From: Blastomussa wellsi
Taxonomy: Eukaryota > Cnidaria > Anthozoa > Scleractinia > Plerogyridae
Reading direction: 5' to 3'
Assembly: GCA_947652115.1 (NCBI GenBank)
Contig: OX393561.1
Span: forward strand, 33,507,381 to 33,571,380
Length of the DNA: 64,000 nucleotides
The notes beneath the pieces were generated by a model. That model was not told where the DNA came from and ran no database searches. It saw only the letters and a program-made list of their open reading frames with translations. Shown one piece after another: positions 23,601 through 33,235 of this stretch. Every line of letters starts with the position of its first letter. The stretch's first letter is position 1. Both the position numbers and the translations under genes were made by a program.

Positions 23601-26600
23601 TTTTGTACTGAATAGATGTGAACTGTAGGCTTTTTGAAGCATAGTTGCCGTATGGTTAAAATGCTAGACCTCCATTCTTGTCCCCACAGCCCTTTTCGTT
23701 TGATCTCTTAGCTGGCAGGGCCTTGGCAACAAAAACAAAGGGCATAGCATTTCCAGTCCTAGATTCTAGGACTTGCGAACTTCATTAATGTTTCTACATG
23801 TTATGTGCTGCAATGTGGTAGTCGGCGAGCATTTTGACTTCCCTTTAAGATTTCTTTGTTCTCAAAGAGCCAACAAAAAAATTAGCATTTTTTTAAAGTC
23901 CTTGTTCTGCGTATAAAACGTGTTTGATGGTTTGCTTATTTCTGAGCAGTAATGCTGGGTTGCCCCCAGCAGTATTTTGCCAGTACCCGTTTATACACAT
24001 GGGTGGAGAGAGACACTGAGAGTAAAGTGCCTTGCCCAAGAACACAACACAGTGCCCCGGCTGAGGCTCGAACCGAGACCGTCCAATGCACTAACCATTA
24101 GGCCACCGTGCGTCCCACTGTTTAAAGGTAGAAATAGTATTATTAGTAATGTATTACAGTGCGGACACTCCAACCGTGAGCACTTGACATTTATTTTTAC
24201 ATTTTTTGTTATGATTATCCAATGAGAGCTCTTGATATAGACCAAAGGAATGTGTTTTCCATACCTAAGAAAGCTAATTCTTCTGTTTATATGAATGGCT
24301 AACATTGGATAATGGTAAAAAAAATAAATGGCAAGTGTTCACGGTTCAAGTGTCCTCACTGTAAAATTGTATAATTGTAAAAATTATTCTGTTTTATTTC
24401 TCTTATGGGTACAAGGTCCAAGTAAACCCAGAAGATCTTTTACCGAAACTACCAAGGCCAAAGGATTTGCAGCCCTTCCCTTCAACAGAATCTGTTGTAA
24501 GAACAAACTTTTAACAGTTTAGAAAATAAGGCGACATGTTCGCATAGTACAAGCAGTAAATTGAAGTCCTTCTTATCTAAGTCTTAGTTTATTACAATTT
24601 TATGAATATTTGAATCAAATGATCAAGTGGTAACCTTTAAGTTTTTCTGCAGCATTTCAGATTGTTTTCTGTTTAGAATATACTGGTTTGTGAACAAACC
24701 TTTTTTAGAGTAAAAGAGTTTAAAATATGAAGCCCCCCCCCAAAAAAAAATGTGACCATGTTTAATTTATTCACATTGTTCTGTGCAGTCATTATCCAAT
24801 CAGAAGTCAATAAGATGCTGTTCTTGGCTTCTCATTGGATAATAACTTCATTAAAGAATCTGAATTCAATAAAAGAAGTCACACGTTTGGGCTCCTGGCT
24901 GCAAAACACAAGGCAATATTCTGCTAACTTTGGCAAATTAGAATGCTTAATTAATATGTATTGAAATTCAAGGACCTTACAGTGTACATGCAAGTTTCAA
25001 CTGCATTGTCTTGTTATCTGCAGAGATATTCTTCATTTAGTCTTTTGACCCCATACTGGAACCACTTACACTGTATGACGTCATCAGTTATGTAAATTTA
25101 TGTAATACAAAAACGTGAATATCTCTGGCACAAAATGAGATAATCATCACATAACGGAAAATACCATTCATCCCCATAATTTTTGAAAGGGCTTTCAAAT
25201 AAGCTTAAGTTGATTTTTACTTCATAGGCACTAAGTTTTGTGTGTACCTTTCAGGTGTACAAAGGCCACACAGGAGTTGTAAGGTGTCTTGCTGTGGATC
25301 CATTAGGGCAGTGGATAGCTTCAGGTACTGCTTGTGATCAATAATAATCATTCTGTTTTAAAATTGATGAGAAATGGAATGTCCAATTGGGTGAAGTAAT
25401 TTTTACATACCTCTTGCAAGAAATTTTGTTCATACCGCTTGATGGGGAAATGCCAGATCAATTGGCAATGCACTCCCCCACCTTGTTATGCCCTGGATAC
25501 AGAGGCTAACATATAAGCTTTCAGGTTCAGTTAGAGACCTCTTGTTGAGTTGAAGTAATGCATGTACTGTATGTCAAAGAGAAGAGTGTTTCATCACATT
25601 TCAAAACACTGAGTAAAGCTGATGATACACAGCAGTCTTTTTGGCAAACTTCAAGGTACGGTATTTGTATTTGTACTGTACTGTATTTGCAGTGAAAATG
25701 TGATGAAACACTTGTTGGTATGGATTGTAAATCGAATCTTAAACCAAGGAGTAAACAGAGAGATAAAATTGTAAAAATCTCTGTCAATGAAAATCAAATT
25801 TCCAAACCACCATTAAGGTTCATGTAGTTTCCTTTCATTTTAACTCAGTGAATTGCTGATGATTTAAGAATGACTATAATAATTCAATTTTGTTTTGTTA
25901 ATCTGATCTACCAATAGGAGGTGATGACAAGGTTGTAAAGTTCTGGGAAGTGTGCACAGGTCGATGCCTTAAGACTTTGCAGTGTGGTGGTGCTGTGCAC
26001 AGCATGGCATGGAACCCAAACTCCTCTCTGACGCTTCTTGCTATTGCTGTGTAAGTGTCAAAGGTTCATTTGGACTTTGTTCGTCTATCTCGTCGGTGAG
26101 AGTGGAGGGGTGTGCAGTAAACTCTCTCTAAATCAGACATCCTCTGGTCTGTATTAAGGGAGTTTAGTTACAGACAAACAAGTGCGATTCAGTCTTACAG
26201 TGGCACAATCTGCTTTAAGATGACTGACTGCAGCGCTTTTGGTTGGAATAGGATGTCTTGTCAGAGAATTGAAAAGTACCAGTGGGTTATCATAATTTCC
26301 ATTACCTGCTCCTCTTTATCATAATTTATTCTGCGTATTTGGTCTGCAAAGGGCTTAACAAACACAGTTGCCTATGGGTGCAGCCCTGCCCTATTCTGCC
26401 TAGGATAGGGCAGGACAAGCTGTCATTCCTTTGAAGTTTCTCAGAGTTAGATTGCCGACTCTCATGTCTGAATTTTTTTCTTTGCATTCATTTGGCTACA
26501 TGTCGTCTCGTCCGTTTATACAAGTTTGCCTTTATCATCGTATAAAACAGTGAACCGCAGCTTTTTCCTAACAGAGAACACAAAGCTGTAATTGTGAACC

Positions 26601-28405
26601 ATTCTCTGGGAGACAAACTGTTGTGTGCAGCCACTGACGAACTCATTGAATCAAACACTCCTCAAGGGGAAGGTAAAGTGCAAGGCTGATATAATTTGTT
26701 CTCTAAAAAGTATTCAATTTTATCGGTTGGCTTCTATCAATTGAAAGCAACTGATTTCCACCTTTCTACCGTTCTACTAATCTACTTTACAGCTTCGAAA
26801 GAATCAGGTGTTCAATGGTTTGTTGCTAATGAGGAGGACTACAAGAATGGAGAACGTTTAGTTATAAAACACAACAAGGTAATGTCTCAATATTAGCTTG
26901 CGATCAGTAGTTCTTTTTTCGCGCGGTGGAAAAAAAGAACGCCTGATCGCAGTCTTTATTTGGATAGAAGGTTGATAACATTTGGTGACACTGAGTGCTT
27001 ACCATTTAGCCAAAAATTTTGGAAATTTCGGTTTGAAGTCAAATGGAAAGGTAATTTTCCGGAAAATCCGTTCGGAAATTGTGGACAACCTCCAGAGGTG
27101 GTCCTCTTTTTCCGTTCGGAACGAAACGTCGGAAACGTACGGACCATTTAACAAATCTTCCGTTTCCAGGCTCTTCTTGAAGGGGCGAGCAGAACGGAAC
27201 GTCTTGTAGCTAAATGGAAAGCACAATCTCCTCCGGTTAGTCGCTAAATTAGGAAAATCGCTTACTACTATGCAACGGTCTCACCAACCGGATTCTTCCT
27301 ACAAATGGTAATCACCCATTTTCTCTTTGGGCGTTTCTGATGGGTTCCTCCGCAGTCGCGTCTAACCAATCAGAACGAAGATTTGGTCTTCTTAACCAAT
27401 CAGGTGCAATCGTGATTTGGATTTTGCGACTTTTCCCGCGCTTTTCGTCTCTCCTCTCAACTGGATTTCCGCCCCGTGGCTCTGCTTAGTGCCATCCCTT
27501 CACGCAATAGTTGATCCAGTTTTTCTTTTCAACAGGTCATTTCACAGATAACATGGCATGGAAAAGGAGACTATTTTGCTTCGGTTGTGCCTCAGGGTAA
27601 GAGATACTGTAGTTTACTGCAGTGAACCGCCATACAACAAAAACATAACGCGTCGGTAGTGTACCGGAATTATTTTGTGTTTGTGACAAAAGATCGGATG
27701 TTACGACATAATTATTCGAATGTTATGTCCCTAGGATTTACACTTGTTTACACAGCATTTGGCACACGTGTCTGATTACATGTATTTGCTCGTAGGTGGC
27801 AACAAATCCGTGTTTATCCATCAAATGACAAAACGTCGAAGTCAGGTACATTTTAGATTATCGAACTTTTTTTGTCAAAAATACTGATAATTGTGTAACT
27901 GCAGTTCGCCATGGATGAACCAATGCATGAACAAAATTGACGACTCAGCAAAAAGATAACAAATCGTTTCCCTCAGAATACGAATGTAGTCGTCAGTCCT
28001 ATGTTAGTTTATTTTCGCAAACAAGGCAGTTCGCTCGAATTGTAATTTTAATCGATGACTATCCCTCGGTACTTGGCTGACTTTATAGATCGCTTTTATA
28101 GTGTTACACTTTCTTTTTTATAAGAATATTGTTTTTTTCCGGCCATGGCTGAATATTCTTATTTTTCTGCCGATTTTAGGCTGAAAATATTGTTATGGAT
28201 AATCTTAGATTGAGAATTTATCGCGTTATAGCGCGCGTTACGTACTTTTTACAGTTTAGTTGATGTCTTCTGTGCTGCATACCTTACATATGTATTACAG
28301 TACCATTCATCGACCGGTCCCTTGCATTGACAAAATGGCTATAGCGTAGGTTTTTATCGTTTCATCGGCTAGTTTTGCCAGTTTGTATTGTATTTGCACA
28401 TTTTC

Positions 28406-28440
<35 letters not shown>

Positions 28441-28532
28441 TGGGTTTATTCTTAAAATATTCTTGAAATTTCGCAAATTTCAGCCTCGATATTCTTATAA
28501 AAAGAAAGAGTGTAACTCACCAAAGTTTTTTT

Positions 28533-28601
<69 letters not shown>

Positions 28602-31600
28602 GTATAACAATATAATTTGGTTTTATCAACTGGGTTGATAATGTCAATTGGCCACCGTAAAGAGATTCAAGAGCTGACGTTTCGAGCGTTAGCCCTTCGT
28701 CGGAGCGAATCAAGGAATTGTGCGTCGTGTGTTTTTTCTACAGAAAGATGGAGCTTCGCTATTGGCTGGTGCCTGGTAACGTGAAAACTTCGGAATAAAT
28801 TAGTTGAATGAAAAGCGTTCGTTGATACCGTGAGGATTAAGAGTGCCGATTTGAAAAATAAATTTTTGTTCTAGAGTTTTACGGCTTTCCGTGTTTCCTT
28901 GGTGAAGGGAAAGGCCGCAGACTGCCATATGTTGCTTAGAATGATTTGGGAGATTGAAGTGTCTCGCGACCGGTTTCGATGCATTTTTGTCGTCTTTCTC
29001 TACGTCACGAAGGTGTTCTCGGAATCGGTCGCCAAGTCGATCACATGTCAAGAATTCCATTCCTTATTCTCAGTTTCTTAGACTTCGCCGTCTTTGTAGT
29101 GACGACTCTGATTTTTCCTTAAAATCAGAGGAAATGTGCAATTTCTTCGACAAACGCGGCTATCCTGCTTCTGTTGTTCAAGCGGGCCATCATCGCGCCC
29201 AGCAAATTGATCGACAGTCAGCACTACAAACGTCACAGAGAGAAAACAACGATAGAATTCCATTCACCCTCACATTTCACCCTCACAACCACGCAGTTAA
29301 ATCCATCATTCTCAAAAACTTTAAATTACTTCAAAATGATCCCGACACTGGTAGAATCTTTTCGCAACCTCCATTAATTTCATTTAAACGCGACAAAAAC
29401 ATAGGTAACTTTTTAGTCAGAAGTGGATTCCAAACTAGTGATCAACCCGGAACTTTTAAATGCGCTCGCGCACAATGCAAAACATGCCCTTTCATGAATG
29501 GAATAAAAACACGACGCACAATTCCTTGATTCGCTCCGACGAAGGGCTAACGCTCGAAACGTCAGCTCTTGAATCTCTTTACGACATTATCAACCCAGTT
29601 GATAAAACCAAATTATATCACCAAAGTTTTACTTGGCCCGAAAACTGGGACGAGAATGAACTGAACCATTTAGGTCATTCTGGCCATGTGATTGCACACA
29701 AAAGAACAGACTGACTGGAACTCTGTACTTGGCTAGCTTTATAGATTGTTGTTATAATGCTATACCACCAAACTTTTTCCCTGGCCCGAAAACAGGGGCG
29801 AAAGTGAACCATTTAGGCCATTCTGGTCATGTGATTACCCAAATTTTTACGTTACGTGCGTTTTCATACAATAGAATAGACCTGTTACTGTTACGTGTAA
29901 TCCAGTGTTGCTGTAGCATAGCTCATGTTAATCAAGTCCTATTCTCTTCACTTGTCAGTGTCCCTTCAAGAAAGCCAAAGGTCTTATTCAGCGAGTGTTG
30001 TTCCACCCAACCAGACCTTTCCTGTTTGTAGCTGTAAGTAGTCATAATCAATGGTTCATTACTACTTCACTTTGCGTATATTTTTTTAGCACTATACACA
30101 ATTTGGAAGGGCAGCAGATCGACACGTTGGAACACAAGCTTGCATTTGATGAAAGGCAGGGCTTGCTGTTGGGCTGCGTCCGCAAGCTAGCTGTGCTTCT
30201 AAATGGCGACCAAATGGTGACTAATTCCCTCGGGTGTAGTAAGACGGAAAAGCTTTACGCAGGCTTCCTGGCTTTCGCAATTGCTTTGAATTTAATTAAG
30301 ATATTGGAGAAACTTCATGTTCATTGCCTAATATTTTTCTTTTCTCACTATAGACGCAGCGTTTTATCAGAGTGTACAACCTCACAAAGCAGGAACTAAC
30401 AAAGAAACTCGTTTCAAATGTGAAGTGGATTTCCAGCATGGCTGTTCATTCCAAAGGTAGGATTTCTTTGAACTATTTTCGCTCCACGCTCGACATTATT
30501 CTGTTGGCTTGTTCGAACTTTCACTATAGATCATTCCGAACATTACTTGTGGCTTACAACGACTTCTTTCATTTGATTTTCAGGTGACAATTTGATTGTG
30601 GGAAGCTATGATCGTCGATTATGTTGGTTTGATATGGACCTATCAACCAAGCCTTACAAAACGCTACGGTAAGTGATCAAGTTAGCAGTTTACTATAGGA
30701 AATGGGTGGTTTAGTACCCTGGGTACCAGAGGGTCTTTTTTGTAGCGGAGTCGCGGCTTCGCCGCTCAGTGATAACGCCTTTGAAACGAAAAAACCTTCT
30801 GGCACCCACGGTAGCGGTTTAGCGTAATGGAGCACGGAGGTATGTCTGGATGCTGATTGGAAACGAGGTTGTCACATGATCGACGACGTCCTTCGACAAA
30901 ATCGAGTGCTTTCCGTTTTACTGGAAGATTTGATTACATGGCATTCAAACATCATAGAAAGCTTCACGTTCTTCGTTCCCAACTTTAGTTTTTGTTGTCA
31001 TTTTTTAGGAGTCACAAGAAAGCTTTACGTCAAGTAGCTTTTCATCGTCACTATCCTCTATTTGCGTCCGCAAGTGACGACGGGACAGTTATTGTATGCC
31101 ATGGAAGGATTTTCAAGTAAGTTGCAATCTTTCTCGACCTCATTTTACCGCGCGCACATTCTGACTAGCACGAGAGTCGACGAGAGTCAAGTACGAACAG
31201 CCCCTTTTTTCCTTATTCCGTGGAGTGTGAAACAAATAAATATGGTCGCGCGAAATTCGGGGTCGCGTCTCATCTTCTTGCCCCCAAATTTCTGCACGAC
31301 CATAATTGTCGCTTCACGCTCGACGGACTGAGTAAAAAGAGGCTGCTCGTAGACTATATCAAACGAGGACGAGCTGACCCTCATTTGACCTGCGCTTTAT
31401 ATTGTTGGTGTGAGTGAAAGAAAGTGCCTGCAGTGCTTTTATGATTATAATTAACCGTTCTTACCTGCCTTTTCTGGAAAAGCCTCTTGTTCCTTTGCGT
31501 GTTTGTAAGCAAATGCCTCTGTCATCCGTTGCAGTGACTTGATGCAGAACCCGCTGATAGTTCCCGTAAAAGTCTTGAAAGGACACAGAGTGCAAGGAGA

Positions 31601-32146
31601 ACTGGGTAGGCAAACTGCATCACTCCACTTAAATGCTTTAGACTTTCACTTTTTGATAAATGTGCAGTTCGGAATGTGTGAAGAATTTTGGAGTTCTTCA
31701 TTCAGTTCTCCACACCCATTTTTACGTGTGCAGTCACGTATATCCATTTACATGTAAAACTTAAGCTTTCAATGAAAGCAGGAGTGTAGCAGATCTCTTA
31801 AGTAATTCTACTTGTCCTGTGGTGTAGCAGTTGCTACTGTTTTTTGGCTAGGAGTGTTGTTCCTGTTGGTTGTTCTACTAATCTTTCGAAGGGTAGCGAG
31901 CCACTCATGCGAGACCTTGCCTGAGGCTACTACCTGGTCCATCCAATCCTCTTGGGTTTTCCTATGACAATCGGTGAACGGTCTGAAGATTTATGAAACT
32001 AAGTGCAATGTTAGTCTTTCTGCAACTCGTATCATTGTATAACTCTTCGTGCGTCTGTTGCAGGTGTATTGGATTGTCAGTTTCATCCAAGTCAGCCGTG
32101 GATCTTCACTGCTGGTGCAGATCACCTTATACGACTATTCACATGA
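14664..32146 (+). CDS. BOP1: Ribosome biogenesis protein BOP1 (complete, 25 exons)
   Basis: Exons: 14664-14720, 14800-14943, 16240-16401, 16983-17093, 17272-17312, 17668-17785, 17900-18001, 18233-18340, 18618-18669, 18840-18892, 19124-19182, 23439-23541, 24416-24496, 25255-25324, 25918-26050, 26575-26672, 26793-26878, 27536-27596, 27796-27845, 29959-30033, 30354-30456, 30584-30668, 31009-31116, 31535-31605, 32064-32146. All join in phase to 2214 nt (737 aa plus stop), close to the vertebrate length of about 746. The protein has an acidic Ser/Asp/Glu-rich N-terminus (about 28-121), a BOP1NT region (about 122-397, with [14 protein letters not shown] and [14 protein letters not shown]) and a C-terminal WD40 propeller (about 398-737, with [12 protein letters not shown] and a final HLIRLFT). 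Known role: a PES1-BOP1-WDR12 (PeBoW) subunit in the nucleolus, needed for ITS2 processing and 60S assembly. Intron 11 contains a DIRS-order element and intron 19 a Penelope-like element. Confidence 0.96.
15060..15145. repeat. Truncated Penelope-like terminal sequence
   Basis: The block 'gtaagtttctaaagaaactg' followed by 'tggtgctgcgtctgtgggaa' matches one end of the Penelope-like copies at 28563 and 52459-52633. Here it stops just after 'aataatttggtt', before the hammerhead-like segment. It lies in BOP1 intron 2. Confidence 0.6.
15545..15755 (-). repeat. tRNA-derived SINE (diverged)
   Basis: On the minus strand a tRNA-like head (A-box-like TAGCAAAATGGTTAGCATAT, B-box-like AGATTCAAACC) is followed by a body with TGGGCAAAGCACTTTTCACT and then the segment around 'aaaatggataccagctaatg'. 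Related copies are at 23957-24117, 33100-33235 and 36496-37068. RNA polymerase III boxes plus a shared body are typical of SINEs. Confidence 0.6.
17535..17567. repeat. (GGGGT)n microsatellite
   Basis: Six or so GGGGT units sit in BOP1 intron 5. The G-rich strand is the BOP1 transcript strand, so the RNA could in principle form a G-quadruplex. Confidence 0.85.
18900..19006. repeat. (GAT)n / (GAC)n-rich microsatellite
   Basis: An imperfect run of GATGATGAT, with AAT and GAC variants, in BOP1 intron 10 directly after the exon 10 donor. It is open for a short distance as an Asp-rich frame, but the clear GTAAAT donor before it and phase continuity with exon 11 mark it as intronic. Confidence 0.8.
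19224..19350 (-). repeat. Split direct repeat B2 of the DIRS-order element
   Basis: It begins TTAAAACTTGAAGCCAATTG at the plus-strand left border and matches 19567-19691 apart from one G/A change and a one-base indel near its end. About 70 bp of non-repeated sequence separates it from repeat A2 at 19423. Confidence 0.85.
19423..19570 (-). repeat. Split direct repeat A2 of the DIRS-order element
   Basis: From GCAACAAAACGAGCAAGCTG to CCTCATTTAA. It matches A1 at 22887-23034 over 148 bp with a single visible difference (TTTTGACC against TTTTAACC). It abuts B1 through a shared TTAA. Confidence 0.85.
19567..19691 (-). repeat. Split direct repeat B1 of the DIRS-order element
   Basis: Second copy of the TTAAAACTTGAAGCC repeat, immediately next to A2. 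Together B1-A2 form the internal complementary region that in DIRS-order elements is thought to template circle closure. Confidence 0.85.
19862..20867 (-). pseudogene. Tyrosine recombinase of the DIRS-order element, frameshifted
   Basis: Two overlapping frames (20463-20867, then 19862 to about 20640) together form a phage-type tyrosine recombinase. The N-terminal SAM-like part shows [20 protein letters not shown]; the catalytic part shows [11 protein letters not shown] (box I Arg), HSFRIGAAT (H-x-x-R) and [14 protein letters not shown] (catalytic Tyr). The family enzyme integrates the circular DNA copy without an integrase-type staggered repair. The reading frame changes at about 20605-20630, between ANEWTLC and [10 protein letters not shown], where a linker seems to be missing. 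That suggests a small deletion and loss of function. Confidence 0.82.
20849..22240 (-). CDS. Reverse transcriptase/RNase H of the DIRS-order element
   Basis: An open frame of about 463 residues. The reverse transcriptase part shows [38 protein letters not shown] (motif A Asp), [15 protein letters not shown] (motif B) and [12 protein letters not shown] (catalytic YLDD-type box). The RNase H part shows [17 protein letters not shown], an acidic pair near [12 protein letters not shown] and [18 protein letters not shown]. The end ([16 protein letters not shown]) is typical of Ty3- and DIRS-type RNase H. In the element it would copy RNA to DNA. The listed start is only the first usable codon. The N-terminus is probably missing because of a deletion next to the gag frame. 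Confidence 0.85.
   Translation of the reverse strand: MSGLASRLFHTAYQHPEIIDAYLSNEVALGRVAGPFPSSPIPNLHINSFGVIPKKGQPNKWHLILDMSSPLGFSVNEGINPNDYPLQYIRVDDIVKMVYKFGRGALMAKFDVESAYRNIAVHPTQRFLLGMKWRSMYYVDLALPFGLRSAPHIFNSVAELVEWILLNNYRIPDLLHYLDDYNTAGPPNSPQCGQNLSIASSVCAALGLPLHPFKKVGPTTCMVTLGIELDSENQLARLPEDKLTSLLELLHQWSSYRWCTKRQLQSLIGHLHHAAKVVWPGRAFIRRMIDLLRNFRRDDHPIRISSEFKKDLRWWLQYLASWNGVCFWVYPGLSPPVTLEMSSDASGSLGFGAIFGSHWLFGEWPPVLQSSSTEYKELFPIVISAHVWGSSWFRQVVVFHCDNESVVFVLNSRTSRAPDVMHLLRLLLMAAAKHNFIFSSQHIAGSDNKVPDALSRFHWQTFH
22182..22787 (-). pseudogene. Gag-like ORF of the DIRS-order element, truncated
   Basis: The frame starts [13 protein letters not shown] at 22787. It is rich in Ser, Pro, Ala and Thr and lacks clear zinc knuckles. 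Its last coherent segment ([14 protein letters not shown]) is followed by an out-of-place tail and stop. From general familiarity with gag-like proteins of such elements in cnidarians, VGPGFSPVP should lead into a further conserved region, so I infer an internal deletion at about 22205-22225 that joins gag directly to the reverse transcriptase in another frame. It would act as the nucleic-acid-binding structural protein of the element. Confidence 0.6.
22887..23034 (-). repeat. Split direct repeat A1 of the DIRS-order element
   Basis: The repeat at the element's own 5' end (right border on the plus strand). It ends CCTCATTTAA, after which host-like sequence CGTAGCAAGC starts. Confidence 0.85.
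23957..24117 (-). repeat. tRNA-derived SINE
   Basis: On the minus strand: GTGGCCTAATGGTTAGTGCA (A-box region), a B-box-like GGTTCGAGCCTC, then TGTTCTTGGGCAAGGCACTT and a CACCCATGTGTATAAACGGG body. This matches the SINE family also at 33100-33235 and 36496-37068. It lies in BOP1 intron 12. Confidence 0.75.
24153..24366. repeat. TIR MITE (TTACAGTG ends)
   Basis: It starts TTACAGTGCGGACACTCCAA and ends with the inverted copy (AAGTGTCCTCACTGTAA), with a longer arm including 'gagcacttgacatttatttt'. The TA at both borders and CAGTG ends suit a Tc1/mariner-type non-autonomous element. Confidence 0.65.
24975..25240. repeat. Solo arm of the 5342-6133 element
   Basis: It runs from 'catgcaagtttcaactgcat' to 'gatttttacttcataggcac' and is a diverged match to the right arm at 5885-6130. 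It ends about 15 bp before BOP1 exon 14. Confidence 0.65.
26895..26957. repeat. Short hairpin element
   Basis: 'gcgatcagtagttctttttt' returns inverted as 'aaaaaaagaacgcctgatcg' around a GC-rich loop, just after BOP1 exon 17. A related hairpin with 'ctgatagcagg' arms is at 40938-41000 in RTTN. Confidence 0.55.
26995..27225. repeat. MITE with 16-bp inverted ends
   Basis: The left end GTGCTTACCATTTAGC and right end GCTAAATGGAAAGCAC are inverted copies with one mismatch. The interior is GC-richer than the flanks and open in several frames on both strands, which is incidental. BOP1 intron 17. Confidence 0.6.
28099..28517. repeat. TIR element in BOP1 intron 19
   Basis: 'agtgttacactttctttttt' with 'ataagaatattg' at the left recurs inverted at the right ('atattcttataaaaagaaag', then 'agtgtaactc'). 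This gives an element of roughly 420 bp whose right end abuts the Penelope-like insertion. Confidence 0.55.
28530..28562. repeat. Poly-T / poly-G junction
   Basis: About 13 further T residues run directly into about 20 G residues at the left border of the PLE copy. Long homopolymers like this are also prone to assembly or sequencing error. Confidence 0.8.
28800..29060 (-). pseudogene. GIY-YIG endonuclease part of a PLE (partial)
   Basis: The frame includes [54 protein letters not shown] and a stop. In full PLE proteins this follows the CxxC linker after the reverse transcriptase and provides the nick used for insertion (EN+ PLEs such as Neptune and Poseidon). The upstream part with the GIY and YIG residues is missing. 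The conserved Glu is in the LEQKFI segment. Confidence 0.7.
29041..29529 (+). pseudogene. C-terminal (thumb and linker) part of a PLE reverse transcriptase
   Basis: The plus-strand frame shows [34 protein letters not shown], a basic stretch, then [18 protein letters not shown] and [19 protein letters not shown]. The last is the CxxxxCKTC linker typical of Penelope-like proteins. The palm domain with the catalytic aspartates is absent. The frame stops just after MNGIK where it joins the terminal block, so the endonuclease that should follow is deleted on this arm. Confidence 0.75.
29634..29843. repeat. Short direct repeat pair
   Basis: 'ttggcccgaaaactgggacg' to 'catgtgattgcac' (about 29633-29700) recurs as 'tggcccgaaaacaggggcga' to 'catgtgattaccc' (about 29781-29843). 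Sequence between them (about 29722-29780) resembles 28071-28125 across the PLE. This may reflect older repeat DNA that was split or duplicated. Confidence 0.5.
30712..30815. repeat. Short TIR MITE
   Basis: 'accctgggtaccagagggtc' at the left and 'aaaaccttctggcacccacg' at the right are imperfect inverted ends around 'gcggcttcgccgc'. It lies in BOP1 intron 22. Confidence 0.5.
31185..31360. repeat. Palindromic MITE (CAGCCCCTTTTTT family)
   Basis: 'gaacagccccttttttcctt' at the left and 'gtaaaaagaggctgctcgta' at the right are inverted arms, with an inner 'gcgcgaaattcggggtcgcg' section. Same family as 2727-2838. BOP1 intron 23. Confidence 0.6.
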
Positions 32147-32552
32147 AAATTATCTTCTATACATCTCCGTCTACACTGAATATCTCAGTCACCTGCGCCG
32201 AACTCCTGTCGCGATCAAACGATGGATCTTCCAAAACTCGACCAAGTCTACCGGATTCTGTTTGTTGGAATCGATGTCAGCAGATAAATAATAATTAGCA
32301 TGGACAGCTTTTGGCGTCTGGTGAACAACATCTCTGTTTGCGGAGAATTTCCTGAGCCCGCGATTTTTGCCAGAAAGGTTGTCAAGTGACATGACGCGTT
32401 CTGATGGCGACGAAAGTATGTCACAAGCTTACATGTGCGTCAAAAACATTCGGAAACTGTTTAAAAATACTCATGGACGATGTAAATTAAGACTCCCCAT
32501 GTTTTTACGCTGACTATTTGCAAAGTAGGACTGGCTGGACACCAAAGATTTC

Positions 32553-32763
32553 ATCCTCGGATACCCAGGGGCGGTGTGGTCTGGGCGACACAAAAAGTTG
32601 TGGCCAATCAGAGGCAAGCATTCCAATGGGTCGTCGAATTTGACGTTTGAGAGTAGCATCCAAGGGGCACTCTTGCCAATTCTTGTAAACTTCGTTCGCG
32701 CCGATTTCGCTCCTCGGTTTACTTCGTGTCGCCCAGATAACCGCTCCTGGGTCTCCGAGGATG
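32553..32763. repeat. TIR MITE (CATCCTCGG ends)
   Basis: The left end CATCCTCGGATACCCAGGGG to 'gggcgacac' and the right end 'gtgtcgcccag' to GGGTCTCCGAGGATG are inverted copies of nearly 40 bp. Confidence 0.7.
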
Positions 32764-33099
32764 GTGCGATTTATAATGTTCAAAAATATACCATCATTTA
32801 TTTGAAGTTGTCACTTTCGTCGTTCTTCGTTTGACTGTGCCACATTTACTAATATTACGCCAATTTCTGGAAGATGTACTTGTAAAGTGTTTGGAATGGT
32901 GTCTTAGACCCGTTACAAACATCTGCGCTATCGTCTTGTACTGAAAACAACCATATTCTGTGCATTTGATCAAGAAAGGTCCCATAATTGATCAGCTACT
33001 TATATCCCTGTGAACCGCAAGGTTGGTCAGGTAAAAGCCGCATACCCTTGGTGTGATGCTAGGCGATCTTGGAGTTCCCTCCCCCAGCATCAAATTCGT

Positions 33100-33235
33100 C
33101 ACCAGGGTGGAGAGAGACGGTGTGAGAGTAAAGTGTCTCGCTCAAGAACACAACACAGGAACCCCAGCCAGGGCTCAAACCCAGACCGTCCGATCCGGAG
33201 TCCAGCGTGCTAAGCAAAAGGCCACCGTGCCCCCT
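33100..33235 (-). repeat. tRNA-derived SINE
   Basis: Minus strand: a head containing GCACGGTGGCCTTTTGCTTA and a B-box-like GGTTTGAGCCC, then TGTTCTTGAGCGAGACACTT and CTCTCTCCACCC. Same family as 23957-24117. Confidence 0.7.

Larger units (their letters stand above)
28530..29617. mobile_element. Rearranged Penelope-like element (PLE)
   Basis: An insertion flanked by the 13-bp duplication TCACCAAAGTTTT (28517-28529 and 29618-29630). Inside are a T-run then G-run, a terminal block with GTAAGTTTCTAAAG (from 28563), a hammerhead-like segment on the minus strand (about 28655-28715), a GIY-YIG-like ORF on the minus strand, the C-terminal part of a PLE reverse transcriptase on the plus strand, and a second terminal block in inverted orientation (about 29505-29610). 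The two coding parts point away from each other from about 29050, so this is a head-to-head rearranged copy and not a normal RT-to-endonuclease order. It is non-functional by structure. Confidence 0.75.

Noticed and set aside
26956..27226. Four overlapping open frames on both strands
   Set aside because: They lie within a GC-richer MITE in BOP1 intron 17, and BOP1 exons join correctly around it.
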